A stretch of 64,000 nucleotides of DNA from Campylorhamphus procurvoides. Lineage: Eukaryota > Chordata > Aves > Passeriformes > Dendrocolaptidae. Positions 13,667 to 26,479 of the stretch are shown piece by piece. The DNA lies in contig WBMV01004765.1 of NCBI GenBank assembly GCA_013396655.1, forward strand, positions 125,495-189,494. The letters are read 5' to 3'. The notes beneath the pieces were generated by a model that searched no databases, was not told the origin of the DNA, and saw only the letters and a program-made list of their open reading frames with translations. The position numbers were made by a program, and so were the translations under genes. How positions within the stretch are numbered: the first letter of the stretch is position 1; every line of letters begins with the position of its first letter.

Positions 13667-15224
13667 TTATGCTTTGGGATGACAAATATTTTGAATGTAA
13701 AGCTTGTGTACTTAAACAGTTACAAAAATTACAAGGACCCTCTATTTTTTCAGCTGCATTCAGGACTGTTAATGAAGTGGAGAGCCAACACCAAATTAGG
13801 GTGAAATGATGAGCAACATGTAGGTGGCAAGACACGGACATGTTAGCATGTTGTGTCCTTTCATTCACATCTAATGAGGACTGTGGTATACTTTGCTGAA
13901 ATTCAGTAAAAAAGGAAAAAAGATAACACAGATTGAAAGACTTAGGTAATTACAGAAAATATTCACTAAAAGCTTTCAACTAAAGGCCACATCTCTGAAT
14001 AAGGACTTCCCTCTCCTAGCTGGAGACTAGAAGACTTTTGGACCAGTTTTCTACAAGCTGGTAGAACATTAGAGAGTATCAAATATAGTTGACCTGTTCC
14101 TGTGTTCTTCCCTAGTCATTTGCTTTTGGTCACTTACAGAGACAGCACACTGGCCAGGCTCAGTACTGGTTCAATCCAGTTCTGTTATCTTTATATTTCT
14201 GTGGCATGATGTGAAAGAGTGGAGCAGAAGAAAGCTGAATGCACATGGGGCCTGAACAAACCCTAGAGGTGCCGGTAAGGAGATGAAAATGGGTCCACAT
14301 GGGAGTGCACTGCTATACCCAGCATGAAGAAATAGCATAGAGAGGTTTTGTGTCTCAAAACCTGTGGCATGGAGAACCCACCAGGTGGAAAAGCCAGTAC
14401 TTGCAGCACTGCAACAGGTGATATAAAAACAGATTGTAGATTCTGAAACCTTACTGGAGAGCCTCATCACATCGGAAGCAAATGCTGCCAGCCATTCCCA
14501 TACAAATGACTGCACCTGGCTGGGATACAGTATACTAAACAACTGCAGAAAGCAACAAATCACCGGTCTGTTTGTGACAGGTCATCCCAGCTAAATCAAG
14601 TTGTCATTTATTTTTGACTTGCTCTTGCCCCAGGATCAGTAGCTGTTTCTTTCAGGTTGAGAATGGAGCAATTTGAAAGTGCAAAAGCCTATTAGAAAAA
14701 ATGGCATGAAGGGTTAGTTATAGCAGTGGCAGTTGCACTTTGTCATCTGTAGTTAACCCTTTTGCCCCGGGGTTTCAGAGACTTTTTGTATGGTTCACAG
14801 GTCACTCAGAAGCTTTGCTGCAAGTAAGCATTTAAAGGTGAAACCTGGGAGCAAAACTGCCAGGAAGGCATGGCAGGAGGTGTCTGTGTGTGTGGCACAG
14901 GGGAGTTGTTAATCCAGATAATATTTTAAATGGCAAGGAGCTCCCTTGTGTTTGGGGACAGGGAGGAAGGTGAGGGGTGTGGGGGGGAATTGCTTCTTGT
15001 GTTGTAGCAAAAAAATGCCAATCAGTTAGGGGAAATAGACACTTTCAAAGAGGGTTTCAGTTTTTTTAGTTAGATCCCCTACATCACTACTGCCCTTTGT
15101 AGTCTTACACAAACCAGACAGTCCTGCTGAATCCTGAACTCAGTTGTATCAGCAGCTATGAGCGAAAAAAAAATAACATAAAAATTATTTGTATGAAGTT
15201 TTCCCCATTTCTTCAGAAACAAGA
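13667..15224. other. Unassigned noncoding DNA
   Basis: The minus-strand frame at 14171-14563 (130 codons) is among the longest in the window. Its product is rich in Ser, Leu, Phe and Cys with no family signature, and I see no flanking exon structure, so I treat it as chance. About 14700-14790 is less repetitive and retains a CCCCGGGG palindrome, but is otherwise unremarkable. Confidence 0.5.
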
Positions 15225-15515
15225 GGAGGTAAGAGGAAGTGAAATGGATTGTTCTGTAAGGAAACCAAACAACTCTTCTGTGGACAGGGTGTTTAAATTA
15301 AATATTAGGAAGAAACTCTTTGAGGGTGAGGGTGGGGAGGCCCTGTTACAGGTTGCCCAGAGAAGCTGTGGCTCCCTCATCCCTGGAAGTATCCAAGGCC
15401 ATGTTCAGAGGGACTTTGAGCAACCTGATCTAGTGGAAGGTGCTGCTGCCCAAAGGGTTTAGAACTAGATGATCTTTAAGGTCGCTTCCAACCCAAGCCA
15501 TTCTGGGATTCTATG
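15225..15515 (+). mobile_element. CR1 LINE, 5'-truncated 3' end
   Basis: A sense-orientation CR1 3' end of about 290 bp. Diagnostic blocks are 'aaatattaggaagaaactc', 'caggttgcccagagaagctg', 'gagcaacctgatctagtgg', 'gaactagatgatctttaag' and an ending of 'ccattctgggattctatgg', i.e. the octamer tail. It is closer to the consensus than the copies at 5478 or 37425, so probably younger. The 89-codon frame at 15193-15462 is mostly this element. Confidence 0.95.
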
Positions 15516-18500
15516 GTCCAGGCTCATAACCAGAAAACCAGTGCCTGACATCTGTGTATAGAGTCTGGTGTTTAAAGGAAAGGTTATTAAATCTGTGGCT
15601 TCATATTGTTTACCTGTTGTGTTTCTTGTTCTGCTTTTCTGAATACTTTATTACTTGACTATATTTGCCTCATACCAATAGTAAAATTAGGACAAAGATT
15701 TCCATAATTTTCTTATTACTCATTCCCTTTCTCTCTCATGCTATCTCCAGGAGATCATGAATGCCTGTGACAGTGCAAGTGCCTATACTGTTACTTTGCT
15801 ATAGCTTTTTCTCATCCCTTTTTACTTGGCTTTTCTAAATTTCCTTAGGCATCTTAAGTTTACTTTCAAAACAAAACAAGGCTGACAGATTTGGACTCAT
15901 CTCTGATATTTTGAGGAAGCAATAGGAGATAGAAAAGAACCTTTAACAATTCAGAAAAGAGAGACTTTTTGTTGCAAGTTTGGTAATGGTGTGAGCTCAA
16001 CCCTAGTCTCTGCTGAATTGTTAAAATGCGAAAAGAAACTTAGCTAAATGGGCAGTGAATGAGGGGAGCTGGATGCACCGTGCAAGCAAAGTGAAAACTA
16101 TCAATCACCATCTATTTCTCCACTCCTGGTATTTGAGCAGTGTTTCAGATGTTCTGGAGAGATTAGCTCAGAATAAGTAAATGCCAAAATGGAAGCTGTC
16201 TACATATATCCATCCAGTGTGCCAGCCGAGCTAATCACACTGTGCTTTATAGACTGACCACTTTGGTTCCAGCTCTATCAGGGATCTCTCAGACATAAAT
16301 TTAGCAAGGTAGATGAATCTGACTTCTCTCAGTTGCAAGTTCTATGTCCTTGGAGCAAGTTGTCATGCAGATACAGAATGAAGATATCTGACTTGGAGAT
16401 TTGACCTTCTAAACAGGCAAAGTAAATGAGAAACTATGAAGATTTCCTGCAATCACTCCGTGGATTATGTCTTGATTTCTAATACTTCATGGATCACAGG
16501 TCGAGAAGGACTGAGCTAGCTTAATATGAAAGCTGTCATCTAAAGCAAAACATGAGCCATGAGCCCACTCTGTGGATTTCACACATGATTAGAGGGGATA
16601 TCCTCAGGCTGTAAAGTCAATTCCCTGTCATTTTACAAAACCCATTTAGTAAACAGTTCCTGATTCCTTGTATTATTTTGTAGCTTTGAAGAATATTTTA
16701 CTTGAGCAAATTGGGCCTTCCTTCTGGATAAGTAATTGCAACACTCCAGATCAACATAATATGTTCTCACTCCACCCAGTTCCATGACACCTGGTCTGAC
16801 CTCTTCCAAAGCAATGGTCCTTTGGATCTCTCATTCAATGAGGAATGACCAGCCCCTTTAATCATCTAAATATAAAATAGAAGCAGCATGGAAACTATGA
16901 GTTCTCCTTATCCTGAGCATGGTGCAATTGACACATAGTCGGTAGAGCAGTCACTAAAGGTCAAAGGCAAATGTCACTTGTTAGGGCATGTTTTGTCCTG
17001 CTGAAAAGACACCAACTGCAAGCAATCACAGTGACAACCCTTAGCGATTTCCTCAGGAGTGAAAGAGAACCCCACAGTGCTCAGGTGAGATTCTTCTCCT
17101 TCCAAAATAGAAAACAACAGCAGTAGAAGAGAGACTCAGATGCTGCAAAAATAGTCTTGGAGGCAGAAAGCAAGAGAGATGGTGGTATAACCTAAGACCT
17201 GGGAGGTTATAGAAGAGTTGCAGCAGAAATGGTAAAGAGTAGGAAGCACCCATATGCTAGGAGGAGAATCACACAGGTGGGAGAGAAGCTGAAGTGATAT
17301 AGGTTTAGTTGCAAGTACTCAAAATAAAGGAAAAAAAATACATTGAAAGCAGCAAGCTACAGCCATGAAAAGAGGGGAGATTTTCCTCCTCAGAAAGAAG
17401 ATAAAGTATTCTGAGATGCAGAAGATGGAGAAACTGAACCAGAAGAAGAAAAAAAAAAAAGCAAGCAGTGAAAAAACAGGACCACATCTGCACAGGTGGT
17501 CACTTCAGGGAATTGTTCATGTTCTTCTTTTTCTCCAAATAATCATAAAAATCACTTATGAACTCATAAGTTCATAATTACTATCCAGCATGTCCTATAA
17601 AGGAATATGTGACAGAAGAAGAATACCATGCTGTATTTTAGCAGCACATGTGCTTAAGTTTTTCAATCTTTATCAAACTTTCTTTGCAAATGACTCTGAC
17701 ATGCATTCCTGTAAAAAATGGGGATGTGGAAGCATGAGAAGCAGGAATGCAACTGGCTCAAAGTCAGAAGTTTGAGAGTAAAGACAAGGGAAAAGATACA
17801 GATAATCTAAGCCCAAAATCTACAGAAAACCTAAATGCACCTCATAAGAGAATCAGCAAAAAGCAGAATGCAAAGAGTAGAAACTGTGGTCTTTAAAACT
17901 GTTGCTCACAGCCTATCCTTTGCTACAGGTTAGTAGTTTGTCAGTATTTCCTCACAGTGGGTTTTGTTCTCCAAACCTTTAAACTACAGAGTGAGCATAG
18001 CTGTGAAATACAGATGGAGATCTGAGGCCTTGATGAGGCCAATCTCTGTCTGGATATTCAGTGTAGTGCAAAACAAACTTTGTGACTTTGTCTTCTGTAT
18101 CAGGTTGATGTTACTCGCTGAATGTTAACACTTGACAATCACTCTGCATGATTTCTGCACTGCACCTCTATGTGAATATCTCACATTTCATTACCTTCCT
18201 CCCAGTGTAAGCATTTTAACCAGGTGAACACCATTCTAGAGCAGTGTCCTTACCTGCAGGAGGACTTTGGAGATGTGGCAAAGCGGCAGGATGTTCAAGG
18301 TTACGTGACTCAGTGTTGATGCAGAGCAAAGATGGTGCTTTCCTTTGTGCCAGAACAACCTCTGCTCTTTCTGTGCCATACCATACTGATCCTCCAGACT
18401 CCAAACTGGTAGTTATACCACACCACATACATATATAATGCATACATGCTCATATATGTGCCCAGATACACACTCCTTCACATACACACAGGGCTAAAAC

Positions 18501-19791
18501 CCACCTGAATCAGCAAGGTGATTAACTGAATGAGAAACAAGAAGGATCAAGAAACGAAAGTCTATGCTTGCATTAGCTTTGAACTACTCAGCCAGATGCC
18601 TTTTGTATTACAGTGGTTTAACATTGTTAAATGCTATTGTTCACAATGTAGTCATGCTTATCACGGCTGACTAGTCAAAAACAGTAGGGAAAAAGGCATA
18701 TCAGCATTAGAGCTGTTTAAAAAATATAAGGTAGTAATATTTGAAGGAAAAGTTGAAGTTTTAATAATCTACAGATTTATACATACTTTTTTCCTATTGA
18801 TTTTTAATTTCTTTTCCCTTTCAGTTTTTTTAATGCGTTTTTCTCTTGTGCTGTTTACACTTGCTGTCTCACTGGTGTAATTTCTTTGTTGTCTGTTGGC
18901 TTCTCGGTGAGAAACCTAAAACCTATTGAGAGGCAAAGATATTATTGTCAGCTTGCAGTATATTGTGACTCAGATTCTTTTAAAAAAGGGCTACACAATA
19001 GGGAGCAAAGATCCCATTCACCCTTTCAGCTGTTATGGGGACATATAGAGGGAAAAATACATTATTCCTGAAACCTAATTATCATATTGGTCTGAAGAAA
19101 CTTCCAGATGACAGTCTAGCCTTGGCAGAAAACCATCCAGAGGAAGCCTCAAGACAGGTGGGCCCTGGAGTTAGATAGTCTATGTAGACAAAAGCAGCCT
19201 AAGAAGAAACAGGAAAATAATTTCTTGAGGATCCTGATAGAACTAGGTAGAGTTTGTTGAAACCCAAGAAACCACAGTCAATTGAAGAACAGAAAATAAG
19301 TCTTCTTGTCCTTCTTGAGTGAAAGTATTATCCTACAAACGAGTTTGCTGACACACTGTTTGGGTTTTAAGCTGTCTCGCATTCAGATGTCTTTTTTTAA
19401 ACTATATGTAACTTTAATATGTGTCAAATTAAGTCTCTGGATAAGAATTGAGAAGTCTTTGTGTGTTTTTCTGATCACTTTAGGAACCTCCAATTTAGAT
19501 GAGAGACCCAAGGAGACAGGACCTTCTCACTCAAGCTTGTGCTTCTCTTTTTTCAGTTGTAGATAATTTTTTTCCCTATTACTTGAACAAACTATTATTT
19601 CTCCACATCTGATTTCTGTGAAGTGGATCTGGGGAGAGATAGAACCATCCTACATGTCTCAAGAAATTCTGTCCACTTGAAATCTCTTGGTCAATTTTGC
19701 AGAGCAGTGATGTTTGAAAAAGTGATTTCACTCATGCATTCAAATCTTCACAGATATCAGTGAATAAGTGAAAATTAGATTGTTTCTGGAG
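15516..19791. other. Unassigned noncoding DNA
   Basis: About 4.3 kb without a recognised repeat or gene. It contains a poly-purine patch near 17430-17465 (GAAGAAG followed by an A-run) and a perfect 9-bp-arm inverted repeat at 17556-17577. Confidence 0.5.
17556..17577. repeat. Perfect short inverted repeat
   Basis: TTATGAACT and AGTTCATAA arms flank the 4-nt spacer CATA. It could form a small cruciform. No associated element is recognised. Confidence 0.7.
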
Positions 19792-19852
19792 TCCCTAAAC
19801 ACACATGAATCCCTAAACACACATGAATCCCTAAACACACATGAATCCCTAC
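19792..19852. repeat. 18-bp tandem repeat, about 3.4 copies
   Basis: Three identical copies of TCCCTAAACACACATGAA at 19792-19809, 19810-19827 and 19828-19845, followed by a 7-base partial copy with one change. Because 18 is a multiple of three, the minus-strand open frame across it shows a false periodic peptide. Exact identity of copies points to a young minisatellite. Confidence 0.95.
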
Positions 19853-22544
19853 ACAGTCTCTTTCTCTCACCCAAACACCTGATTGTATCCATGTTATATG
19901 TATGTATGCCTAACTGAGGGCGCACACAGGTGGAGATTCATATGTGATTACTTTGGCAAACACATACACCATTTATAAAACTGCTGTGGCATACAATATG
20001 TGACAACAGTTCTAGGTGAAACCAAGCCAGAATTTAATTATTTATTTAATCAGTGACTGCTCTGAATACGTGAAAAGGCAATCTTATCCCAGGTAAGAAA
20101 AGCTCCCTTTTTAAAAAATGATATTCAAAAAACTGACTGAATCTAAGTTCAATTATTTTTTAAGGTAATTAACTTAAAGATGCATTAACTGCAAAAGGCA
20201 AACTGCTTAAACCAGCTTCCCCAGCTTAAGATTTTTTTTTTGCTGTTGTTTGTTGTTTGGGGTCTTTTTGTTTAAGAAACAGCATATTTTAGCTGTTATA
20301 TATTTTTCCCAATTTTGGCTTTCAAGCTGAGACATTTCTGTGTTTGGGAAGTATTCTTTTAAATGGACAACTCTATTTATTACAAAATGATATTTTCAGA
20401 AACCAATTTTTTTTAAAATTGATAAATCTCTCAGCCTTACTCTTAACTGAAAACTTTCAGGTCTCTATGAATAAAGTTAAATAAGTTTTGGGTTTTATAT
20501 TTATAGCTAAGAATATCAGAATAATTGTTTCCTAATATTCAGCTTCTCTGGGAAAACAAATATTTTGGGATCACATTTCCAAATTTAAGCAATGCAAATG
20601 GTTAAACAAGATTGTTTTCAAATTGATAGCAAGTAAGCAAGGATCTTCAGAGCAAAATTAGCCAGCTGAGATAGCTGGGATTTTTTTCAATATGTTTCTC
20701 TAAAACAGAAAACACTGAGTTTTCCAAATATCACTTCATATATATCAAACATATCACTTCAGCAGAATTTCAGGCTGGTCCAAGACGGGATCTGGAACAA
20801 TGAATGACAGCACCTTGCATAGATGGTTCAGTGCATCAGCTTTCTGGAAATGAAAAAATCCATCTCAAGTCCCTACTCTGTCATATGCCAACACAAACTA
20901 GAATAAGACTCCCTTCCTTCTCAGGCAGACACAACACCAGGTCTAGAACCTCTTTACCACAATAACTTCAGATACATTCAAGTCCCAGAGGATCAGAGAT
21001 ACAACTAGGATTTGAATTTTTTTCTTTCAGGCAGTAATCTGGCTGAAATCCACTCTCAAACTACGGATTGCAAGAGAGACACATCCAGTAATCTGGCTAC
21101 TCCCCTTGGAGGGAGAGAGTGCCTGTAGCACAGGAAAGCACCTCTGAGGGTTCAACAATGTCACCTAAAAAAGCTGACTGAAAGTGCTAGCCTACTTAAG
21201 AAGAGATTCCTCATTTAGCTAATGATAGCTGAGATTAATTTCATCCTTGGTTTTCGCTGTTCTGAAGAAAGTGACACCAAATCTTTGCTGGAGGTCCAGA
21301 AGGCTATGGGTTGTTCTTCTCCATCTTCTTCTTATCATGTATCACCTCATTTTCCAGCAGCAATGAATGCACAGAAAGGCTTAGCACACCAGAAAATACA
21401 ACTTATGCCTCTTGCTCTTCAGCACCCATCATGTTGCCCTTTGAGATATAAATATGTGACCTTATTTTGAAAAGAAAATCCTTCCTAGCTGCTTTTCAGC
21501 TCCATCACTTATGCATTATAGACTTTCTAGTCAATTGCAGCATAATCTCATAGGAATTTATTATGCATCCTGTATCTAAAACAGTATGTACCCTCTACAG
21601 AGAACATCAAAAGGTAGTTAATAGAGATGTTAAATTATTATTGGTTGAAAGGAGCCGATGCCCTAGAGTAATCAGATTCTCTCTTTCTCTCTCTCGCCTC
21701 ATATACTATATATTATATATACAATTAATAGTGCACATATATCAGTCTCCAAATAGATCTCTATAAAATGTGCTTGAATGTTAGAGGAGCTGATGTATTA
21801 AACATGTGGAACCAAGCAAAGATGTCACAATAAGGTATATTACAAATACTAGCAAAAGTGTTGATGGATAAGACAACGGAGACACTGTAAGTCCCAAAGG
21901 AAAAAGAAAAAAAAAACTTAAAAAAAACCCCACACCTAAAAATAAAGCATTATATTATTTCCTACTCTCACCATTTATTTGTGGGAGAAGACAGTAACGG
22001 TGCCACTGACTGGAATGAATAACTGCTGGTATTTATTAATGGTCAGGAGAAAATGTCAAATGCTTATACTGAAATAATTACTTATTGCCAAAGATCAGGA
22101 AAAGGTGTAATATGGAACTTACAACACGAAGATTAGATTAATTAAGATAAGATAGCGATAGAAATAGAATTGTGGTCTCTCAGATAAGGCTCTGAAATAG
22201 GAACCAGAAGACTTGTTCCATGCTATGGGTATATTATGAACTCCTACCTATGTTCATTCATCCCAATTTATGATGTCATCCTTAGAGTCTATTCTCTTCT
22301 TTTACAAAGCTCTCTCTTTTCATGTGTTTATTCAAAACACGGCAACATTTCAAAGAAGGCTAGGAGTTTAAAATAATGCTTGCCTTAATAGTAAATATCA
22401 CTAGTAATAATTAGAGCAACTGGTGAAATCTAAATACTAAATGCAGACTTAAAAGTGTTTCTTTAAGAAGTAATATGAAATTTGAGAACAAGATTAGATT
22501 AATCAAAAATGTAAGATGTAGGACAGTGGAAAATGGAAGATAAC
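19853..22544. other. Unassigned noncoding DNA
   Basis: No gene or repeat family recognised. A 13-bp direct repeat CAGTAATCTGGCT occurs near 21032 and 21086. A CT-rich then TA-rich simple stretch lies at about 21679-21726. Confidence 0.5.
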
Positions 22545-22600
22545 AATTAGACAAAATGATCTTAGAGATCTTGCCCAACCTTAACAAGTCTGTGATTCAA
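22545..22600 (+). mobile_element. CR1 LINE tail fragment
   Basis: A short sense CR1 3' end: 'aaatgatcttagagatctt', then 'cccaacctt', then 'tctgtgattcaatt', equivalent to the usual GATGATCTTAGAGGTCTTTTCCAACCTT plus octamer tail. Only about 55 bp is recognisable. Confidence 0.65.
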
Positions 22601-23159
22601 TTATAACACAGTAAAAACATACATATCTATGTATGCTTAATGTGGACAAAATAATGCAACCCAGATAAATGTGGGTATCTGGTTCCCCTAACCATGCACT
22701 GGTCTCTACAGCAAGATGTACAATTTCTTAGGGTGTTGCACTATGTCCTTTTAAATTATCTGTGTCTTTTTCACACTTGAATGCTCATTCCCATGTAAAT
22801 CATATTGTTGTCATGAAGAAACAAAAATGACAAGAAAAAAAATGATCTCACAAAATATTTCCTAACCTCTTCATTCAGGAGTTACAGAAGAGAACTCAAA
22901 CAGCAAGCTTGGACTCAAGTGATATGTTTGTGCTAACAAAGCCTACCACAGGATATCCTGACAAACAACCAGACACTGTGTTCTACACTGAGACTTGAAG
23001 TGGAAAAGTGTACTTGAAGACTGCCATCTTAGCTGACATAATTACTAACTTTTAGTGAGCAGATCTCTGAGAGACCCTCCTGGAAATGTCTTTCTAAGCA
23101 TGGCGTGGACTGGACTGAGGAGATCGGGCAGATCTAGCAACAAAAACATGGTTTCTTAA
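22601..23159. other. Unassigned noncoding DNA
   Basis: No recognised feature. It may include decayed ERV interior continuous with the element to its right, but I cannot show this. Confidence 0.45.
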
Positions 23160-23629
23160 CATCTAGGAGAAATTCAAAATCCTAAAAATCTGTTACAACT
23201 GTCCGGAAGGAGGAAAAGGGTGTTAAAAGCTGCGGTAAATCATCCTCCCCTGTTCCTTGCACGGGCTGGGAATGATTATTCCTGGGGTCCCAGAAATAAT
23301 GCCCACGGCATGGGTAAGAGAGTGACACAATATACATCCTGAATTACTCCAATTGTCCTTGTCCTTTTACCATGTCATAAGCTAGTATCACACCGTGCAG
23401 CAACAAAACAATCCCAGTTTCTCTGCCTGCTCTGAAAAAAGATCACCAGAAGGAGTACATATTGCATGGACAGGAAAATATACAAGGTTAGGTGCACCAC
23501 ATGAACAGACCAAGCGACTTTGTGACCAGTGGCTCTGTACTTAATATAGCAAATGTATAGACAAAATTTGATTCCAACCCTTTCTGGCCATATCTGTTTC
23601 AATCTTTTGTGGCCCACACTGGGTGCCAG
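23160..23629 (-). mobile_element. ERV leader/interior remnant, minus strand
   Basis: On the minus strand this follows directly downstream of the LTR at 23630-24045 and its primer-binding-site-like segment. The first part (down to about 23380) resembles the untranslated leader of avian ERVL-type proviruses as I recall them, with the words 'gattgaaacagata', 'aagtacagagccactggtc' and 'cttggtctgttcatg'. Beyond about 23380 the assignment is weaker. A 129-codon minus frame at 23375-23764 crosses LTR, binding site and leader and is therefore not a gene. I see no gag, pol or env sequence and no second LTR within the next kilobase, so the provirus is truncated. Confidence 0.6.
23611..23628 (-). other. 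Retroviral primer-binding-site-like segment
   Basis: The minus strand reads TGGCACCCAGTGTGGGCC, immediately inside the LTR. It matches the lysine-tRNA type binding site TGGCGCCCAACGTGGGGC at 14 of 18 positions. Its location just downstream of an LTR end supports the provirus orientation. Confidence 0.65.
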
Positions 23630-24045
23630 TGAAGGGTTTTGTGGTATTCTCCAATTTAGCACTCCCATTAAAACCACACATCCACTCGGTTTCCCCATCC
23701 CCTTCCCACTGGAAGCACAAAAGGCAAAGATCAGGGGTTGAGATAAGAATGATTTACTGGACACAACGATATAAGAAAACTAACAGTAACAGCAACAATA
23801 TTAATAAAAAAAAGTAAACCACAAAGAAACTATTTACATGGAAAGCCCTCAACAGTAAATCAACTCTTTCCTGCCACATTGTCTTCTGACCGGAAGGAAT
23901 TTTCCTCTCCTGGAAACAAGAGAGAGTGCCATTCTCCTGCCCCTGGAAAGTGATGTGAGGTGAGACTGAGTAACATTAGGGTCCTGACCATGCCATATCC
24001 TGGCTAGTACAAAAAATTAACCCCATCCTGGCCAAAATCAGGACA
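23630..24045 (-). mobile_element. Avian ERVL-type LTR (5' LTR of truncated provirus)
   Basis: Read on the minus strand, it begins TGTCCTGATTTTGGCCAGG with 'ggttaattttttgtac', the standard start of a widespread avian ERVL LTR group. It continues through 'ggaaaattccttccgg', a T-rich R/U5-like segment, 'cattcttatctcaacccctg' and a purine-rich end near 'ggggatggggaaac'. The 5' boundary is clear at 24045. The 3' boundary is between 23630 and 23637: ending in CA at 23630 gives about 416 bp, but related LTRs end in ACCACGACA-like words, which would put it a few bases earlier. The adjoining primer-binding-site-like sequence makes this the 5' LTR. It differs in its middle part from the solo LTR at 36833, so it is probably a different subfamily. 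Confidence 0.85.
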
Positions 24046-26479
24046 TCTCCAAAGCATAAATGTAACACTAGAAGATGAGCTGACAATGCCTCTCCTTTCT
24101 TAGGAAATACAGCAACAAAATTTCACCTTTGATTTGGACTGAACATCCCAGAACAAACCATATTTAAAACTCATGTTGAAGACTGATAAAAGGTGGACTG
24201 ATCTCATCTAGCTTGAGAATTATAAAATGCAGCTATCTACATTTGACTGCGTAGAAAGAAGCAGCCATGAAATGAAACACATTTAGTAAAAGCTTATCTG
24301 CACATGCTAAGATGGGAAATTAGGTTAAACAATAAACTCAGATGCAGATGTCTACCTTGCAAAGTTCTTAATGAATCCTGTGTTCTGTATTAAATGAGAC
24401 TTTGTTCAAATGGCTTTGTCCAAAAGTCACTGAAGTCTGCTTAATTGGTGGGAGTTTCACTTACCTTCATTTTGTGTGATATTAATTTAAAAAGCAAGAC
24501 AAATACAACTCTTGAAGATCTAAGCATTGCTAAAATTCTGAATCAAAATTCTGTTTTGTTGTGGTTTTCCTCCTGTATATGTAACATATGTTTGGTGTCT
24601 TTAAACACAATTACTTTTGTATAATAAAAGTGTTGATTTGATGATGCAACGTTTTCTGCAAGTGTGTTTAAGACAGTTTATGTTTTCATAAGTTGCAATG
24701 AAACTCAATTATGTATGTGTAATAAGGCTCTTGATTGTTACACTTCTACTTTTCTGTATAATGAAGCCAGCAATTAGAATTTGGTTGCTCTATGGCATAG
24801 GAAAACACACTTGTTTTGTAGACAAAAGATCTTAATGAGTATCTTTAAAAAAAAAGTTCCAAAAAAAAGGTCAATAACTCAAACATGTAATCAGATTTCT
24901 TACCAAAAAGGACTTGTTCCCTGACAATAAAATAACTCCCAGAGGCAAACAGTTGAGATTACATAAATGAACTTTTTCCTATGGTCAGAGAAATTAATGA
25001 AAAAATATTTCACCATTAAAGTTACTGCCTTTACATTGTTAACTTACATCTGTAAAATGTGTTATCTTGACTGCAGGTAAATGCACACAGCTTGGATAGT
25101 AATAAGCCCTAATCACACTTATTAGCAGATGCATCTACATTAGTGTTTTACTCTGGACCAGAAGTGTGCTTCTGAAGCAAATTTTCCAATTGTCTTCATT
25201 TACCATGCTTTGGTCTGCATTATGGGGCAGTCTTGGAGCATGGAAATTGTATTCCTTTTAGATTAAATTAGGCCAGAAGATATATTCCAGGAGATCTTCA
25301 GATCTGTTACATCAGCAGTCTGTGGGTTCAGACTATGGCTGACCCTAAGCAACTATTCTATAACATCTATATGAAGAGTCTATAACGTGGCCATCAGGTG
25401 CTAAACACTGTTTTGCTTCCACAGTCAGATTTCTTTCATACATCTTAACAGACATAAAGGACAAAGATAATATCTCATCAAGGAGCTGATTTATGATTTT
25501 TCAGTAACTCTCTACAACACTTGTTTATTTTTAATTCTTAACTTTTTAATATAGTTCTGTGGAGTCAAACTGAGTCCAAACCAAGCTGTTGCAACCGTGA
25601 TCTTGTACCAAAAGCCGTAGCTGTGCCCATTTATTGGTGCTGTGATAGCAGTGAACAATGGAAGCCAAGCAATGACTTGCACAGAGGAAGCAGGGCTGGG
25701 AAAAGAGACTAGTCATCTTGGAGTGCAGGGGTAGGACAGTAGGTGAGATAGGACCCACCAAGTGTAATTATGGTTATCTGAATCTGATAAACAAACAGTA
25801 ATCTAATCCTCTTCGAGTTTTTTACAGTCAAAGAGAGAAATAGCCAATTTTAGTGTATGAGATGAACTGCTACCAAGGTGTTTCTCTTTGGCTGCAAGGG
25901 AACATAGATGATCAGCACAGATGGAAATTCTCATGCTTAGCCCCATAGATTATGTCCAGGTTTCCTGGTCATTAACTAAGGCAAAACACCAAAAAAAACC
26001 ATCAGGATTTTCACCTTCTGGTGAAAGAAAGGAAACCCTAAATTGAGAAGTCTGACAGGTAAGTGTCCGCTCAAAAGACAGAAGGCAGAAACAGTCAATG
26101 GCAAACCTTCCTTTGACTTCAAAGGAACTCATGTTTTACCATTAACACAGAAAGTACAACTAAAATGCTGTCAATGTAAATCATTGGGATCACAGTGAAA
26201 CACAGTCAGTGTGACTCCAGATGAATGTACAGCAATAGGTCTTCAAGGGTTGTATAGAGTGCTTTGAAACCACTCAATGGCAGGTAGAAATGACCAGGCA
26301 TTATACAGGTGGAATACCTGCAAAAAATCTGCTTTAAAATGTCTTTGTTCCTTTGAATAATAATAAAATTAAATAAAATAATAAGATAAAATAAATTCAG
26401 TGTTGCTGATATCACGGTGGGTTTTCCTTGATTGTTCTGATAGCCATACTATACAGGCAAAAAAAATGAAATCACAGTA
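24046..26479. other. Single-copy DNA with a CNE-like part
   Basis: No gene or clear repeat. About 24230-24830 and 24990-25150 have the texture of conserved noncoding DNA: no simple repeats, retained CpG in 'tgcaacgttttctgcaag', and homeodomain-like words ('ttaatttaa', 'tcaattatg'). About 25255-25320 weakly recalls an antisense CR1 end. Conservation cannot be measured from one sequence. Confidence 0.4.

Noticed and set aside
14171..14563. 130-codon minus-strand frame as a membrane protein gene
   Set aside because: Its hydrophobicity reflects plus-strand composition. No recognised family or exon structure.
19792..19852. CRISPR-like array
   Set aside because: Direct tandem units with no spacers, in vertebrate DNA.
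19740..19925. Repeated peptide (FRDSCV) as a repeat protein
   Set aside because: It is the direct translation of the 18-bp tandem repeat.
23375..23764. 129-codon minus-strand frame as an ERV protein
   Set aside because: It crosses LTR, primer-binding-like site and leader, which are noncoding in retroviruses, and has no gag/pol motif.
25255..25320. Antisense ancient CR1 end
   Set aside because: 'aggccagaaga' and following words are only weakly similar. Too diverged to call without an alignment.
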